From: Collinsella sp. AM34-10
GTDB lineage: Bacteria; Actinomycetota; Coriobacteriia; Coriobacteriales; Coriobacteriaceae
Length of the DNA stretch: 64,000 nucleotides
Direction of reading: 5' to 3'
Assembly (NCBI RefSeq): GCF_003469185.1
Contig: NZ_QSIL01000001.1
Location: forward strand, 248,001 to 312,000
The notes below the pieces were generated by a model. That model made no database searches and was not told the DNA's origin. It worked only from the letters and a program-made list of their open reading frames with translations. Positions 25,336-33,873 of the stretch are shown one piece after another; the first letter of the stretch is position 1; each line of letters starts with the position of its first letter. The position numbers were made by a program, and so were the translations under genes.

Positions 25336-25971
25336 ATGAATAAAGATCTGTATCTGGTCCGTCATGGACAGACGATATTCAACCTTAAGCGTATCATTCA
25401 GGGGTGGAGTGATTCGCCGCTTACGCAGTTGGGTTGCGACCAGGCGGCGCGCGCCGGCATGTTTTTACGTGCGCGCGGCATTGAGCCCGATCATGCCTAC
25501 ACCTCCACGCTTCATCGCACCGAGCAGACTATCGCCAACTTGTGGCCGGGCTTGGCGTACGAGCGCCTGGACGGCCTGCGTGAGTGGTTCTTTGGCGACT
25601 TTGAGGCCGAGCGCGTGATGCTCATGCCCGAGCGCCCGTGGCGCGACTTCTATCGCCAGTTTGGCGGCGAGGGCCAGATGCAGGTGCGCGAGCGCATGGT
25701 GGCGACGTTGACCGATCTTGTGCGACGCCCGGACCACGAGTGCGTCCTCGCGGTGAGCCATGGCTCGGCCATCAAGGAGTTTTTGGATCACGTGAGGGGA
25801 GCGGCGGCCGACGAGCACGAGCGCGTGCCGGGCAACTGCTCAGTGCTGCACTTTGCGTTTGACGACGAATCCGACACGTTTGAGCTGGTCGAAGTCTTTA
25901 CGCAGGAGGATTACGCGCGCGAGCTGGGGCTTGAACCGCTTGTGGCTACTGCAGGTCCGCAGCGCGGATAA
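25336..25971 (+). CDS. Histidine phosphatase family protein 2
   Basis: 211 residues from the ATG at 25336 (GAAAGGA upstream). LYLVRHGQTIFN, LREWFFGDFEAE and VLAVSHGSAIKEF are the catalytic blocks. Similar along its length to the preceding gene (IIQGWSDSPLT versus ILQGWHDSPLT), so the pair arose by tandem duplication. It has about 20 extra residues at the C terminus. Confidence 0.88.
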   Translation: MNKDLYLVRHGQTIFNLKRIIQGWSDSPLTQLGCDQAARAGMFLRARGIEPDHAYTSTLHRTEQTIANLWPGLAYERLDGLREWFFGDFEAERVMLMPERPWRDFYRQFGGEGQMQVRERMVATLTDLVRRPDHECVLAVSHGSAIKEFLDHVRGAAADEHERVPGNCSVLHFAFDDESDTFELVEVFTQEDYARELGLEPLVATAGPQRG

Positions 25972-26018
25972 CGCGAGCGCGGCGGCACGGGTCGCCGGCA
26001 TAACTTCTCTACGCAAAA

Positions 26019-26055
26019 GGGGCGGAGATGCATGTACCTGCTGCATCTCCGCCCC
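26019..26055. terminator. Hairpin between convergent genes
   Basis: GGGGCGGAGATGCA and TGCATCTCCGCCCC form a 14-bp stem with a 9-base loop, between the phosphatase pair (plus) and the DUF1015-like gene (minus). Confidence 0.7.
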
Positions 26056-26100
26056 CTGTTTGTTGAGCTGCCGATTTTTGCGCTGGGCGGTCTGGTTTTG

Positions 26101-26784
26101 CTAGAACCGCGCGATCTGGTGCGTGAGCAGACCCGTCGGAACCTGCGCCGCGCCGCCGCTGACCTGCGCGGCGGGGAAGAGCGCAGCTACGGCAAAGTTG
26201 AACGGCTCTTTGCCGGTGTACGTTCCGGCGGCACGGGCCTCATCGGCCAGAATCTGTGATGCCCCAGCCAGTGCGGCGGCATAGGCGGAGTCACCGGCGA
26301 ACACCGGGTCGGGTGCCTGGTCGAGCATGGCTCGGATGGCGGCAACGGCGTCCTCGCGCTTGACCTCCCACACACGGTGCGTAATGCCGGCGGGGTCGGT
26401 GACGGCATAGAGCGATGCGCCCTCTTTGGCAGCACCCAGGATGATATCCATGACGGGCGACGCCTCGTAAGCGAGCGACAAGGGGCGAGGCTGAACTTTG
26501 AGTTCGACGATCGCGTGCGCAGCGGCGGCCACGTCAGCGCTGGCATCGCCCTTGCCGCCCGCAAGTACACTCGTCGGGCAAATTGCCACAACGCCCGTCA
26601 CGCGTCCCAGCTCTCCCGAACACTCGTACACGTAATACGCTGCGCCTGGATCCTTGAGCATCAGGCCATCGGCAATGGCTCCGCGCAGAGCATCGTTGCC
26701 GCTCAGGATACCGCCCATCGCAGGCAGCGCCTCGAGCACGCGGTCCTGAGCCGGGCGGATGCAGGGAAACGGAAGTGCTTTCAT
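26101..26784 (-). CDS. DUF1015-like protein, shortened
   Basis: 227 residues, TTAGGA before the ATG. PFPCIRPAQDRVLEALP, YYVYECSGELGRVTGVVAIC and VTDPAGITHRVWEV follow the DUF1015 pattern. The family is normally about 400 residues and has an IADGHHR motif; here that position reads PVFAGDSAYAAALAGA and the C-terminal part is missing. It may be a degenerate or specialised relative. No function is known. It lies 39 bp downstream of the M20 peptidase gene on the same strand. Confidence 0.55.
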   Translation of the reverse strand: MKALPFPCIRPAQDRVLEALPAMGGILSGNDALRGAIADGLMLKDPGAAYYVYECSGELGRVTGVVAICPTSVLAGGKGDASADVAAAAHAIVELKVQPRPLSLAYEASPVMDIILGAAKEGASLYAVTDPAGITHRVWEVKREDAVAAIRAMLDQAPDPVFAGDSAYAAALAGASQILADEARAAGTYTGKEPFNFAVAALFPAAQVSGGAAQVPTGLLTHQIARF

Positions 26785-26823
26785 GGGCGGTCCTAACGCG
26801 CGAGTCGGTTTGTTCGCGGCTTA

Positions 26824-28044
26824 TTATGCCCCAACTTGGCCGCTCGCGTCCCAGAGTACGTTATCGGCGAGCGCGATGAGCACGTTTTGGCAGCGAACGA
26901 TATCGGCATGGGGCACATACTCGTTGGGCTTGTGCGCGAGCGCGAGCGAGCCTGGGCCATAGCTCATGCAGTTGCGGTTTCCCGTCTTGCCGGCAATGAT
27001 GGCGGTGTCGGTGTAGCCGGTAAAGAAGCCGACGGTCGTGTCCTCGTCCGTCACGTCATCGGCGGCACGCTTGAGCACTGCTAGAAGAGGAGAGTTCGGG
27101 TCGCGCTCGATGGCGGGGCGATCGCCCGTTACGGTATAGCTGCCACGGCAACCGGGAACCGCGGCCTCGGCGCCGGCGATGGCCTGCTCGACCATATTGA
27201 TTGCGGTGGCCGTATCGGTCGGCGGGGCCAGGCGCATGTCGACCCAGACTTTGGCGCGGTCGGGTACGACGTAGGGGCGATATCCGCCCTCGATTTGGCC
27301 AAACGTGATGGTCGAAGGCCCCAGCTCATCGTGCGCGGGCAGCGCCGCAAACACGCGACGAAGCGAACACACGACCTCGGCCATGGCGGCGACAGCATCC
27401 GCGCCCTTCCAAGGCTGGCTCGCATGCGCCGTCACGCCAGCCATTTCAATCTCGAACCACGTACGCCCCTTGTGCGCCACCTGGATCTGTCCGTCGGTGG
27501 GCTCGGTGTCCAGCACCCATTCGCGCGAGCCGACCCAGCCGGCATCGATGGCCGCTTCGGAGCCGCGCATAAAGTCCTCCTCGTCGACCGAGCAGATGAG
27601 CGAAAAGCCGCGGCGGGGCAGCGCGCCATCCGCCGCCACGCGCTCGAGCGTATGGACCAGTGCGGCAATGGCGCAGGCCAGGCCACCCTTCATATCGCAG
27701 GCACCGCGGCCGTAGAGCCTATCGTTGCACACAACCGCCCCGAGCGGCGGCGTGTTTGCGTCCCAGCCATCGCCCAAGGTAACGGTATCCATGTGGCAGA
27801 TGTAGACGAGTCGAGCCTCGTCGCTTACGCCCGGCACGGTAATCATAAGGTTGCGGCGTCCGGGGAGTACTTCGAGCTCCTCAATCTGCACGGCATGGAG
27901 CACCAGATGACTCAATCGCTCCAGTTGAGCCTCAACCAGCGCTTTGACAAAGCGCTCAATCTCGTCCTCATACGCGCCCGGGTCTGAGCTGTCGATCCGC
28001 ACGAGCTCCTGCGCAAGCCGCCAAGCAAAATCCTCATCAACCAT
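26824..28044 (-). CDS. M20 family metallopeptidase (ArgE/DapE type)
   Basis: 406 residues from the ATG at 28044 (GTGAGG upstream); a start at 28074 is also open. Metal motifs: YICHMDTV, GRGACDMKGGLA (bridging Asp) and CSVDEEDFM (catalytic Glu pair), then TAHASQPWKGADAVAAM in the dimerisation domain and ALAHKPNEYV near the end. It resembles acetylornithine deacetylase / succinyl-diaminopimelate desuccinylase-like enzymes, but no arginine or lysine pathway gene is nearby, so the substrate is open. Confidence 0.85.
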   Translation of the reverse strand: MVDEDFAWRLAQELVRIDSSDPGAYEDEIERFVKALVEAQLERLSHLVLHAVQIEELEVLPGRRNLMITVPGVSDEARLVYICHMDTVTLGDGWDANTPPLGAVVCNDRLYGRGACDMKGGLACAIAALVHTLERVAADGALPRRGFSLICSVDEEDFMRGSEAAIDAGWVGSREWVLDTEPTDGQIQVAHKGRTWFEIEMAGVTAHASQPWKGADAVAAMAEVVCSLRRVFAALPAHDELGPSTITFGQIEGGYRPYVVPDRAKVWVDMRLAPPTDTATAINMVEQAIAGAEAAVPGCRGSYTVTGDRPAIERDPNSPLLAVLKRAADDVTDEDTTVGFFTGYTDTAIIAGKTGNRNCMSYGPGSLALAHKPNEYVPHADIVRCQNVLIALADNVLWDASGQVGA

Positions 28045-28198
28045 ATGCAACCTCACAATCAGTTTGCTTTCCAAACCGATTGTAAGCCCCCTGAGAGATC
28101 TGCGACATGCACGTGGCGGTATTTACCGTTCGCAGGCGGAGCCATCGCGCTCGCCGTCTGAGCGGGTTCACAAACGATGCAGCGGGTACGTACTCTTC

Positions 28199-29248
28199 AT
28201 GGACGACATGCTGTGCGACATATCTGCCTTTCGGTATCACCGGATACCTCCACAGGTCTTGGCAATAATGCCGGACCTGCCAAATTCTGCGGATGATCCG
28301 CGCAGGGAGTACCTTTGTGAGCACCCGCTCGTCAAGCATTTCCTGGGCACCCCGTTACACGTGTTGGCGCAGGGCGTCTGCGGGCGCAAGGGCGATCGCA
28401 TTGTCAGGCATGTTTGGAACGGGGAGAGGCCGTTTGATTCCGTGCGGCAGACGGAGTTTGGCCTCGATGTCGCGTCCCCGCTCTTTACCCTGCTGACCCT
28501 GGCTTCCTCGGTCTCAAACGAGCGTCTAATCATGTGCATGTATGAGATGTGCGGCACCTTTGCCGTGTGCAAGATTGCGCCTCAGGTAAAGTCGGCACTT
28601 GAGCAGGCATATGGGAGCCGATGGAGTGACGCACGGTCGGGCTGGGAAAACGTAAAGGATGTCTCGGGGAATCCAACGGACTTGTGGAAACGACCTCCCT
28701 TGATCGAGCTCTCTGAACTTGCAGAGTACGTCGATAAGATCCCGGGGCTCCGCGGCGCTAAATCGTTCACACGTGCCGCAAAATGCGTTACGGGGGTGGC
28801 GGCATCGCCGCTCGAGGTCCAGGCTTCGATGCTGTTTAGCCTTTCGAGGTTGCGCGGCGGCGAAGGGCTGAGCCTTACCAATAACGTTGAGATTCGTTTG
28901 ACGCGCAGTGCCCGCCTGATTTCGGGGCTTGATAGGCGCTATGCCGATATTCTGCTGGCAAATAAGGACGGCAGCCGAGAGTGTCTGGTTGAATGCCAGG
29001 GTAAAGCCATTCACGGATCCATTGAATCCAAGATTTCGGACTCCGATCGAACGACGGCGCTGCAAGCGATGGGATATCCCGTCGTTTTAATGACCTATGG
29101 TCAGCTGGCCGACTCCGATGCCTTCCGCGTGGTGATGGAGCTCATCATGTCCTATCTCGATGTGCCGCTGAAAGACAAGACGCCGCGACAGCAGGAGCTC
29201 GAACGGCGGCTTCGTGAGGAGATTTTTATCGATTGGGCGGGAATGTAG
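28199..29248 (+). CDS. Uncharacterised protein, paralogue of the 402-residue gene
   Basis: 349 residues from the ATG at 28199; an ATG at 28208 is equally possible, and no strong ribosome site is seen. Conserved-looking blocks are FGLDVASPLFTLLTLA, MCMYEMCGTFAV, SPLEVQASMLFSL, RRYADILLAN, LVECQGKAIHG and LQAMGYPVVLMTYGQL. The last three resemble a PD-(D/E)XK-like nuclease fold. It shares block order with the protein at 17005-18213, so both belong to one family that I cannot name. It is divergent from the M20 gene; the intervening 155 bp should hold both promoters. Confidence 0.6.
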   Translation: MDDMLCDISAFRYHRIPPQVLAIMPDLPNSADDPRREYLCEHPLVKHFLGTPLHVLAQGVCGRKGDRIVRHVWNGERPFDSVRQTEFGLDVASPLFTLLTLASSVSNERLIMCMYEMCGTFAVCKIAPQVKSALEQAYGSRWSDARSGWENVKDVSGNPTDLWKRPPLIELSELAEYVDKIPGLRGAKSFTRAAKCVTGVAASPLEVQASMLFSLSRLRGGEGLSLTNNVEIRLTRSARLISGLDRRYADILLANKDGSRECLVECQGKAIHGSIESKISDSDRTTALQAMGYPVVLMTYGQLADSDAFRVVMELIMSYLDVPLKDKTPRQQELERRLREEIFIDWAGM

Positions 29249-29344
29249 TCGTGCAGATGGAAAACGGTCGCGCGAGCTAAAGTTTTGGGCGCGAAAAACG
29301 CTTCAGTTTCGCCTTGGAAGGGCTTTAAAAATGTAATCCAGAAC

Positions 29345-29487
29345 AAGTTGTTTCGGAAAATCGACAGTCAACTTGGATGTCGCATATAGAGATCGATTTT
29401 TACCTACTAAAGCCCCTGATAAAACTGTTTATCAAAGCAGGTGCGCTCAGTGATTTTGATATAACTGTCGATTATCCGAAAAAACTT
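29345..29487. repeat. Inverted-repeat element with nested palindrome
   Basis: Arms at 29345-29368 and 29464-29487 match at 22 of 24 positions as reverse complements. The 95-bp interior contains TGATAAAACTGTTTATCA (29411-29428 region), itself nearly palindromic. The 350-bp gap between the preceding gene and serA contains this element and the serA terminator but no gene. Confidence 0.45.
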
Positions 29488-29528
29488 ATTATGGGTAGCA
29501 TTTTCAAAACCAGCCGGAGCAACAAAAT

Positions 29529-29557
29529 CGCCCCCCGTTTCGTGAAAACGGGGGGCG
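29529..29557 (-). terminator. Terminator of serA
   Basis: CGCCCCCCGTTTT and its complement around a 4-base loop; read on the minus strand the stem is followed by GATTTTGTTG. Confidence 0.75.
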
Positions 29558-29597
29558 AATGGGCTTCGTGGTCTGTCTGGCAGGCTTGGCACCGGCG

Positions 29598-30761
29598 CTA
29601 TTTAATCACGCGCACGCGATACATCGACGGAATCTGCTTGAGCGCCTCGATCGTGCTGCCGTCCAGGTGCTCATCGGTGTCGAACATGGTGTAGGCGTTC
29701 TCGCCAGCGGACTCGTTGGTCATGCGCTGCACATTGGCGTTGTCCTTGGCGAGAATGGCCGTGATCTGGCCGATCATGTTGGGCACGTTGGCATGCAGGC
29801 AGGCAATGCGGCTTGCGGCGCGCGCCTTGCCCATGCTGCAGGCGGGGTAGTTGACGCTGTGCGCGATGTTGCCGTTTTCCAGGTAATCCTTGAGCTCGCT
29901 GATGGCCATGTCGGCGCAGTTGGCCTCGGCCTCGCCGGTGCCGGCGCCCGAATGCGTGGTGATAAACGTATTGGGCATCTTGACGGTCTTGGGCGTGGCA
30001 AAGTCGCAGCTAAACCAGCTGAGCTTGCCCTCGCGCAGGGCGGCGTCGACGGCGTCCTCGTCAATGATGGTCTCGCGCGCGTAGTTGATGAGCACGGCGT
30101 CGGGCGCCAGCAGGTTAATCTGCTCGGTGCTGATCATACCGATGGTGTCGGCCTTGCTGGGCACGTGCACGGTGAGGTAGTCGCAGCCGCGGCACAGATC
30201 CTCGAGCGTGCCCACGCGCTGCACCTCGCGGCTCAGCACCCACGCGTGCTCGACGGAAATGAACGGATCGTAGCCGTAAACGTCCATGCCCAGGTCGACA
30301 CAGGCGTTGGCGACCTTGGAGCCCACGTTGCCCAGACCGATGACGCCGATGCGCTTGCCCTTGAGCTCGCGGCCCACAAAGGCCTTCTTGGCCTTTTCGG
30401 CATCGACCTGAATCTCGGGGTCGTCGGCGTTGTCGCGCACCCAGTTCATCGACTGTACTACGCCGCGGCTCGAGAGCACCAGCATGCCCAGGACGAGCTC
30501 CTTGACGGCATTGCTATTGGCGCCGGGGGAGTTAAAGACGACGACGCCCTTCTTGGCGTACTCCTCGACGGGGATGTTGTTGACGCCGGCGCCACAGCGG
30601 GCGATAGCGCGGATGCCCTCGGGCAGCTCGTAGCCGTGCAGGTCGGTGGAACGCATCAGGATGGCGTCGGCCTCCTCGGCGGTGCCCACAAACTCGTAGC
30701 CCTCGCCAAACTCGACTTTGCCGTCCTTGGTGATGTCGTCGATGGTCTTAATCTTGCGCAT
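29598..30761 (-). CDS. serA: D-3-phosphoglycerate dehydrogenase
   Basis: 387 residues, AAGGAG before the ATG. The NAD-binding fold shows RIGVIGLGNVGSKVA and YGYDPF; the catalytic region has CGAGVNNIPV, NYARETIIDEDA (Arg) and ITTHSGAGTGEAEANCA (His). The C-terminal ~75 residues are an ACT-like domain (HANVPNMIGQITAILA). It oxidises 3-phosphoglycerate, the first step of serine synthesis. The next step, serC, lies 68 bp upstream on the same strand, making a serC-serA operon; serB is not in the window. Confidence 0.93.
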   Translation of the reverse strand: MRKIKTIDDITKDGKVEFGEGYEFVGTAEEADAILMRSTDLHGYELPEGIRAIARCGAGVNNIPVEEYAKKGVVVFNSPGANSNAVKELVLGMLVLSSRGVVQSMNWVRDNADDPEIQVDAEKAKKAFVGRELKGKRIGVIGLGNVGSKVANACVDLGMDVYGYDPFISVEHAWVLSREVQRVGTLEDLCRGCDYLTVHVPSKADTIGMISTEQINLLAPDAVLINYARETIIDEDAVDAALREGKLSWFSCDFATPKTVKMPNTFITTHSGAGTGEAEANCADMAISELKDYLENGNIAHSVNYPACSMGKARAASRIACLHANVPNMIGQITAILAKDNANVQRMTNESAGENAYTMFDTDEHLDGSTIEALKQIPSMYRVRVIK

Positions 30762-30829
30762 GGAAAACTCCTTAGCAGGTTTGGTTTAAACAGGTGGTTT
30801 GAAGTGGCTAGTCGTCCGCGCGTTGCGGG

Positions 30830-31954
30830 CTAGTTAGATCGCGGACTCAAACTATGCTGTGCTTCGAAGTCCTTCATGTACGCTGCCAGTGCCTGCACGT
30901 CGTCCATAGTCACAGCGTTGTAGACGCTGGCGCGCATGCCGCCTACCAGGCGATGGCCCTTGACGTTTTGAATCTGGTGCTCGGCCGCGCCCGCGACAAA
31001 GGCGGCGTCGAGGTCGGCATCGCCGGTGCGGAAGGTGACGTTGGCGATGGAGCGGCTGTCGGCCTGCGTGGTGCCATGGAACAGCTCGCTGTGCTCGAGC
31101 AGGTCGTAGAGCAGGTTGGCCTTGGCCCAGTTGCGCTCGGCCATGGCGGCAAGTCCGCCGGTCTGCTCAACCCAACGGAACACCTTGCCGCACACGTAGA
31201 TGCCAAAAGTGTTGGGCGTGTTGAGCATGGAGCCCTTGGCGGCCTGGGTCTTAAGGTCCAGGTACTGCGGCGTCTGCGCAAAGGCGGGGCCTTTGGCGAT
31301 GAGGTCGTCGCGCACGATGACCACGGTTACGCCCGCGGCACCGGCGTTTTTCTGCGCGCCGGCGTAGATGAGCCCGTAGCGTTCAACGTCGAGTGGCTGC
31401 GACAGAAAGCAGCTCGAGACATCGGCGACCAGCGGCACATCGCCGCAGTTGGGCAGCTCGTGGTACATGGTGCCAAAGATGGTGTTGTTCTGGCAGATGT
31501 AGACGTAGTCGAGCCCGTCGCCCGCGGCCTCGGCGGCAATGCGCGCGTTGATGTCGGCCATGGTGGGAATGCGGTCGAAATTGGTGTCCTCGGAGCTCGC
31601 GAGCAGAACGGCCTCGCCGTACTTGGCGGCCTCCTTGTACGCTTTCTTGGCAAAGTTGCCGGTCACGACGTAACCGGCGCGGCCGCCGCGCATGAGGTTC
31701 ATGGGGATGCCCGCAAACTGCAGCGTGGCGCCGCCCTGCAAAAACAGGACGCGGTAGTTGTTGGGGACGCTCAGCAGGCGGCGCAGGGTTGCCTCGGCGT
31801 CGTCGATGATCTGCTGGTACATGCTAGATCGATGGCTCATCTCGAGCACGGACATGCCGCAACCGCGGTAGTCCATCATCTCGTCGGCGACCTCGGCGAG
31901 CACGCTTGTGGGCAGTGCGGCCGGGCCAGCTGAGAAGTTGTGCACACGTGCCAT
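30830..31954 (-). CDS. serC: Phosphoserine aminotransferase
   Basis: 374 residues. VHNFSAGPAALP opens the SerC fold, FLQGGATLQFAGIPMNL contacts the cofactor, ADVSSCFLSQPLDV carries the Asp, and YAGAQKNAGAAGV contains the Lys that forms the Schiff base with pyridoxal phosphate. It converts 3-phosphohydroxypyruvate and glutamate to phosphoserine. First gene of the serCA operon. Confidence 0.95.
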   Translation of the reverse strand: MARVHNFSAGPAALPTSVLAEVADEMMDYRGCGMSVLEMSHRSSMYQQIIDDAEATLRRLLSVPNNYRVLFLQGGATLQFAGIPMNLMRGGRAGYVVTGNFAKKAYKEAAKYGEAVLLASSEDTNFDRIPTMADINARIAAEAAGDGLDYVYICQNNTIFGTMYHELPNCGDVPLVADVSSCFLSQPLDVERYGLIYAGAQKNAGAAGVTVVIVRDDLIAKGPAFAQTPQYLDLKTQAAKGSMLNTPNTFGIYVCGKVFRWVEQTGGLAAMAERNWAKANLLYDLLEHSELFHGTTQADSRSIANVTFRTGDADLDAAFVAGAAEHQIQNVKGHRLVGGMRASVYNAVTMDDVQALAAYMKDFEAQHSLSPRSN

Positions 31955-32295
31955 CTTCTAGGTCCCCCTCGTAGTCGTTTGAACGTTCGGGATACTTTAG
32001 CACAGTGGAGCGCCAGGCGCGACCGCATCACGGTAAAACCCGAGTGTGCCGCTATGATTTACGGGATGGTTACATGGGGGAGGGTTAATAACCCTATGCT
32101 GATTGTATTTGCCAGCCATTGGGCCTAAAACGTACGAACGGCACCTCAAGTTTTGGCTGGGGGCTGTCGGGCACTTTGTCTGCCCAGGTGGGGTAGCCGC
32201 GCGTTTATCTGGCAAGTGTGATTTGGGGCGATCTCGTCAAAGCAGCTGAGCTGCGAAAAAAACCGTTAACCGGATTTAATTTTGTTGCTCAACAT

Positions 32296-32389
32296 TTGAC
32301 ACGCTGGGCGTGGTAACTTTTTTACTAACAGGTATGATTATTGTCATGTGCGCCGCGCCTGCCTACCGGGCTGCGGCGCACTTATGACA
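32296..32389 (+). promoter_or_regulatory. Candidate BREX promoter and leader hairpin
   Basis: The nearly 500 bp between serC and brxA hold no gene. TTGACA lies at 32296-32301 and a good -10 box, TATGAT, at 32333-32338; the two are too far apart to be one promoter, so the -35 partner is unclear. A start near 32345 would put the strong hairpin TGTCAT-GTGCGCCGC / GCGGCGCAC-TT-ATGACA (32342-32389) at the very 5' end of the BREX mRNA. Confidence 0.4.
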
Positions 32390-32441
32390 GCCTCTGACAC
32401 CCTTGGAGCGTGCACTGTGGATGTAACCACAAAAAGCGTTC

Positions 32442-32451
32442 GGGGGGGGGG
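32442..32451 (+). repeat. Ten-G homopolymer at the brxA start codon
   Basis: Ten consecutive G; the last one is the first base of the GTG start codon of brxA. Such tracts slip during replication. It also supplies the only Shine-Dalgarno-like sequence before brxA. Confidence 0.8.
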
Positions 32452-33101
32452 TGCTCACCCGCGAGCAATTCCTCCCGTATGAGATGCGCATCGTCGCTGG
32501 CCTGCGTACGCAGGGCGCAAGCGACGAGCAGGTCATTGTACGCGTAAAGAGCGATAACCTCTTTCAATATCCCACGGAGCGCATGGTCGCTAACCGCGCG
32601 ACCGTGTGCCTTCGCCGCCTCGACGCCATGGTGCCCACGGACGCCGCATGCGCCGCGCGCGGCATCGACCCCAATACCGCCGTCGAGGCCGCATCATCCC
32701 TAACCAGCCTTATGGCATCCGGCACTCCCACGCAGGCGGACCAGACCATCTTCTACAGCATGATCTGCCGCTACGACATCGTGCGCGAGCTCGTGCTCGT
32801 CGAGGTAGGGGAGCGCCTGCAAAACTTTGATTATGCCTTTACGGCGGTTGACCTCAACGCCTTTATGACGCGCTTTACCACGGAGTATCCGGACGCCGCC
32901 CGCTGGACCGAGTCCACGGTCACGCGCATCAAAGGCTCGCTTCGTCAGACGCTCCGCCATGCCGGCCTTATCGGCGAGGGCATGGGTCCGGAGTCCGAAC
33001 GCCTTTCCCCGCTCTTCCTCGATCCCGATGTTGAGCAGGCTCTGATGCAGCTGGGCGAGCAGCCGCTTATCGCGGCCCTTACCGGCAGGGTGGTGATGTA
33101 G
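32451..33101 (+). CDS. brxA: BREX protein BrxA
   Basis: 216 residues from a GTG at 32451. The opening LTREQFLPYEMRIVAGL, then NLFQYPTERMVANRATVCLRRLD and SESTVTRIKGSLRQTLRHAGL, fit BrxA (DUF1819), a small DNA-binding protein required in BREX defence. The conserved part starts right at the N terminus, so the start cannot lie much further downstream. An in-frame stop (TAA at 32424) precedes the G tract. First gene of the BREX operon; brxB starts one base after its stop. Confidence 0.9.
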   Translation: MLTREQFLPYEMRIVAGLRTQGASDEQVIVRVKSDNLFQYPTERMVANRATVCLRRLDAMVPTDAACAARGIDPNTAVEAASSLTSLMASGTPTQADQTIFYSMICRYDIVRELVLVEVGERLQNFDYAFTAVDLNAFMTRFTTEYPDAARWTESTVTRIKGSLRQTLRHAGLIGEGMGPESERLSPLFLDPDVEQALMQLGEQPLIAALTGRVVM

Positions 33102-33102
33102 C

Positions 33103-33795
33103 GTGGCTCCCGTCAACAGCGCCGCCGAACCTGCTATCACCCCGGCGACCGATCTCACCACCAATATCGGCATCCATTCCCGTAAGAGCGTCGTGGCGGC
33201 GCATGTCCGCTCCGAGCACGCCCGTCAGGAATTTGAGCGACGCGCGCAGCTTCTGCGCGAGTGCCTGTGCAGCGAGGACTTTTTGGCCAACAAGGGCATA
33301 GGCAATGAGATCGGCTTCCACACCTTTTGCTATGACCCCGCGCTGGAGTTTGAAGCGCGTGCATTATTTGACGCCCTTTCACGCGATGCCGAGGCCGACA
33401 AGCTTCCGTGCACGCTCAAGGTCGTGAACCTCTACGACGCCGTGCTGGCAATTCTCGAAAAGCGCCGTGTCCTTAAGGCCATCCCACGCCAAGAGGAGCG
33501 CCGCGGTACCCAGCGCGTGCTCGAGGACGTGGCCAAGTTCGCCTCGCCCGAGAAAGTCGCCGCGTACATCCTTGAGCAGACCGAGCCGCACGCGCCTGGA
33601 GACGTCGTTCTCCTCACCGGCGCGGGCGAGGTTTTCCCGTTCTTTCGCATACACACGCTTCTCCACTGCATGCTTGCGGATTTTGATGAGGTGCCTGTGA
33701 TCGCTGCCTATCCGGGCAGCTTCAACGGCTCTTCTTTCCAACTCTTTAACCGTCTGCCTGCCGATAACTACTACCGCGCCATCGATATCTCGTAA
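33103..33795 (+). CDS. brxB: BREX protein BrxB
   Basis: 230 residues from a GTG at 33103. After a variable ~40-residue N terminus come FLANKGIGNEIGFHTFCYDP, VNLYDAVLAILEKR, GDVVLLTGAGEVFPFFRIHT and ADNYYRAIDIS, the pattern of BrxB (DUF1788). Essential for type 1 BREX but of unknown biochemistry; it is thought to join a complex with BrxC and PglZ. The N terminus is longer than usual (family about 190-200), so a later start is possible. Confidence 0.9.
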   Translation: MAPVNSAAEPAITPATDLTTNIGIHSRKSVVAAHVRSEHARQEFERRAQLLRECLCSEDFLANKGIGNEIGFHTFCYDPALEFEARALFDALSRDAEADKLPCTLKVVNLYDAVLAILEKRRVLKAIPRQEERRGTQRVLEDVAKFASPEKVAAYILEQTEPHAPGDVVLLTGAGEVFPFFRIHTLLHCMLADFDEVPVIAAYPGSFNGSSFQLFNRLPADNYYRAIDIS

Positions 33796-33873
33796 GCACG
33801 GCTCCCCGCAGATAAGGCCCTGCCACCGGTAATAACCCTTTGCCATAACGTTCCCAAACCCAAAGGAGCACCC

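Noticed and set aside
29377..29694. Plus-strand frame MSHIEIDFYLLK...
   Set aside because: Passes through the nested palindrome, the serA terminator and the end of serA on the opposite strand.
32424..32451. brxA starting at the ATG at 32421
   Set aside because: That ATG is followed at once by TAA in the brxA frame.
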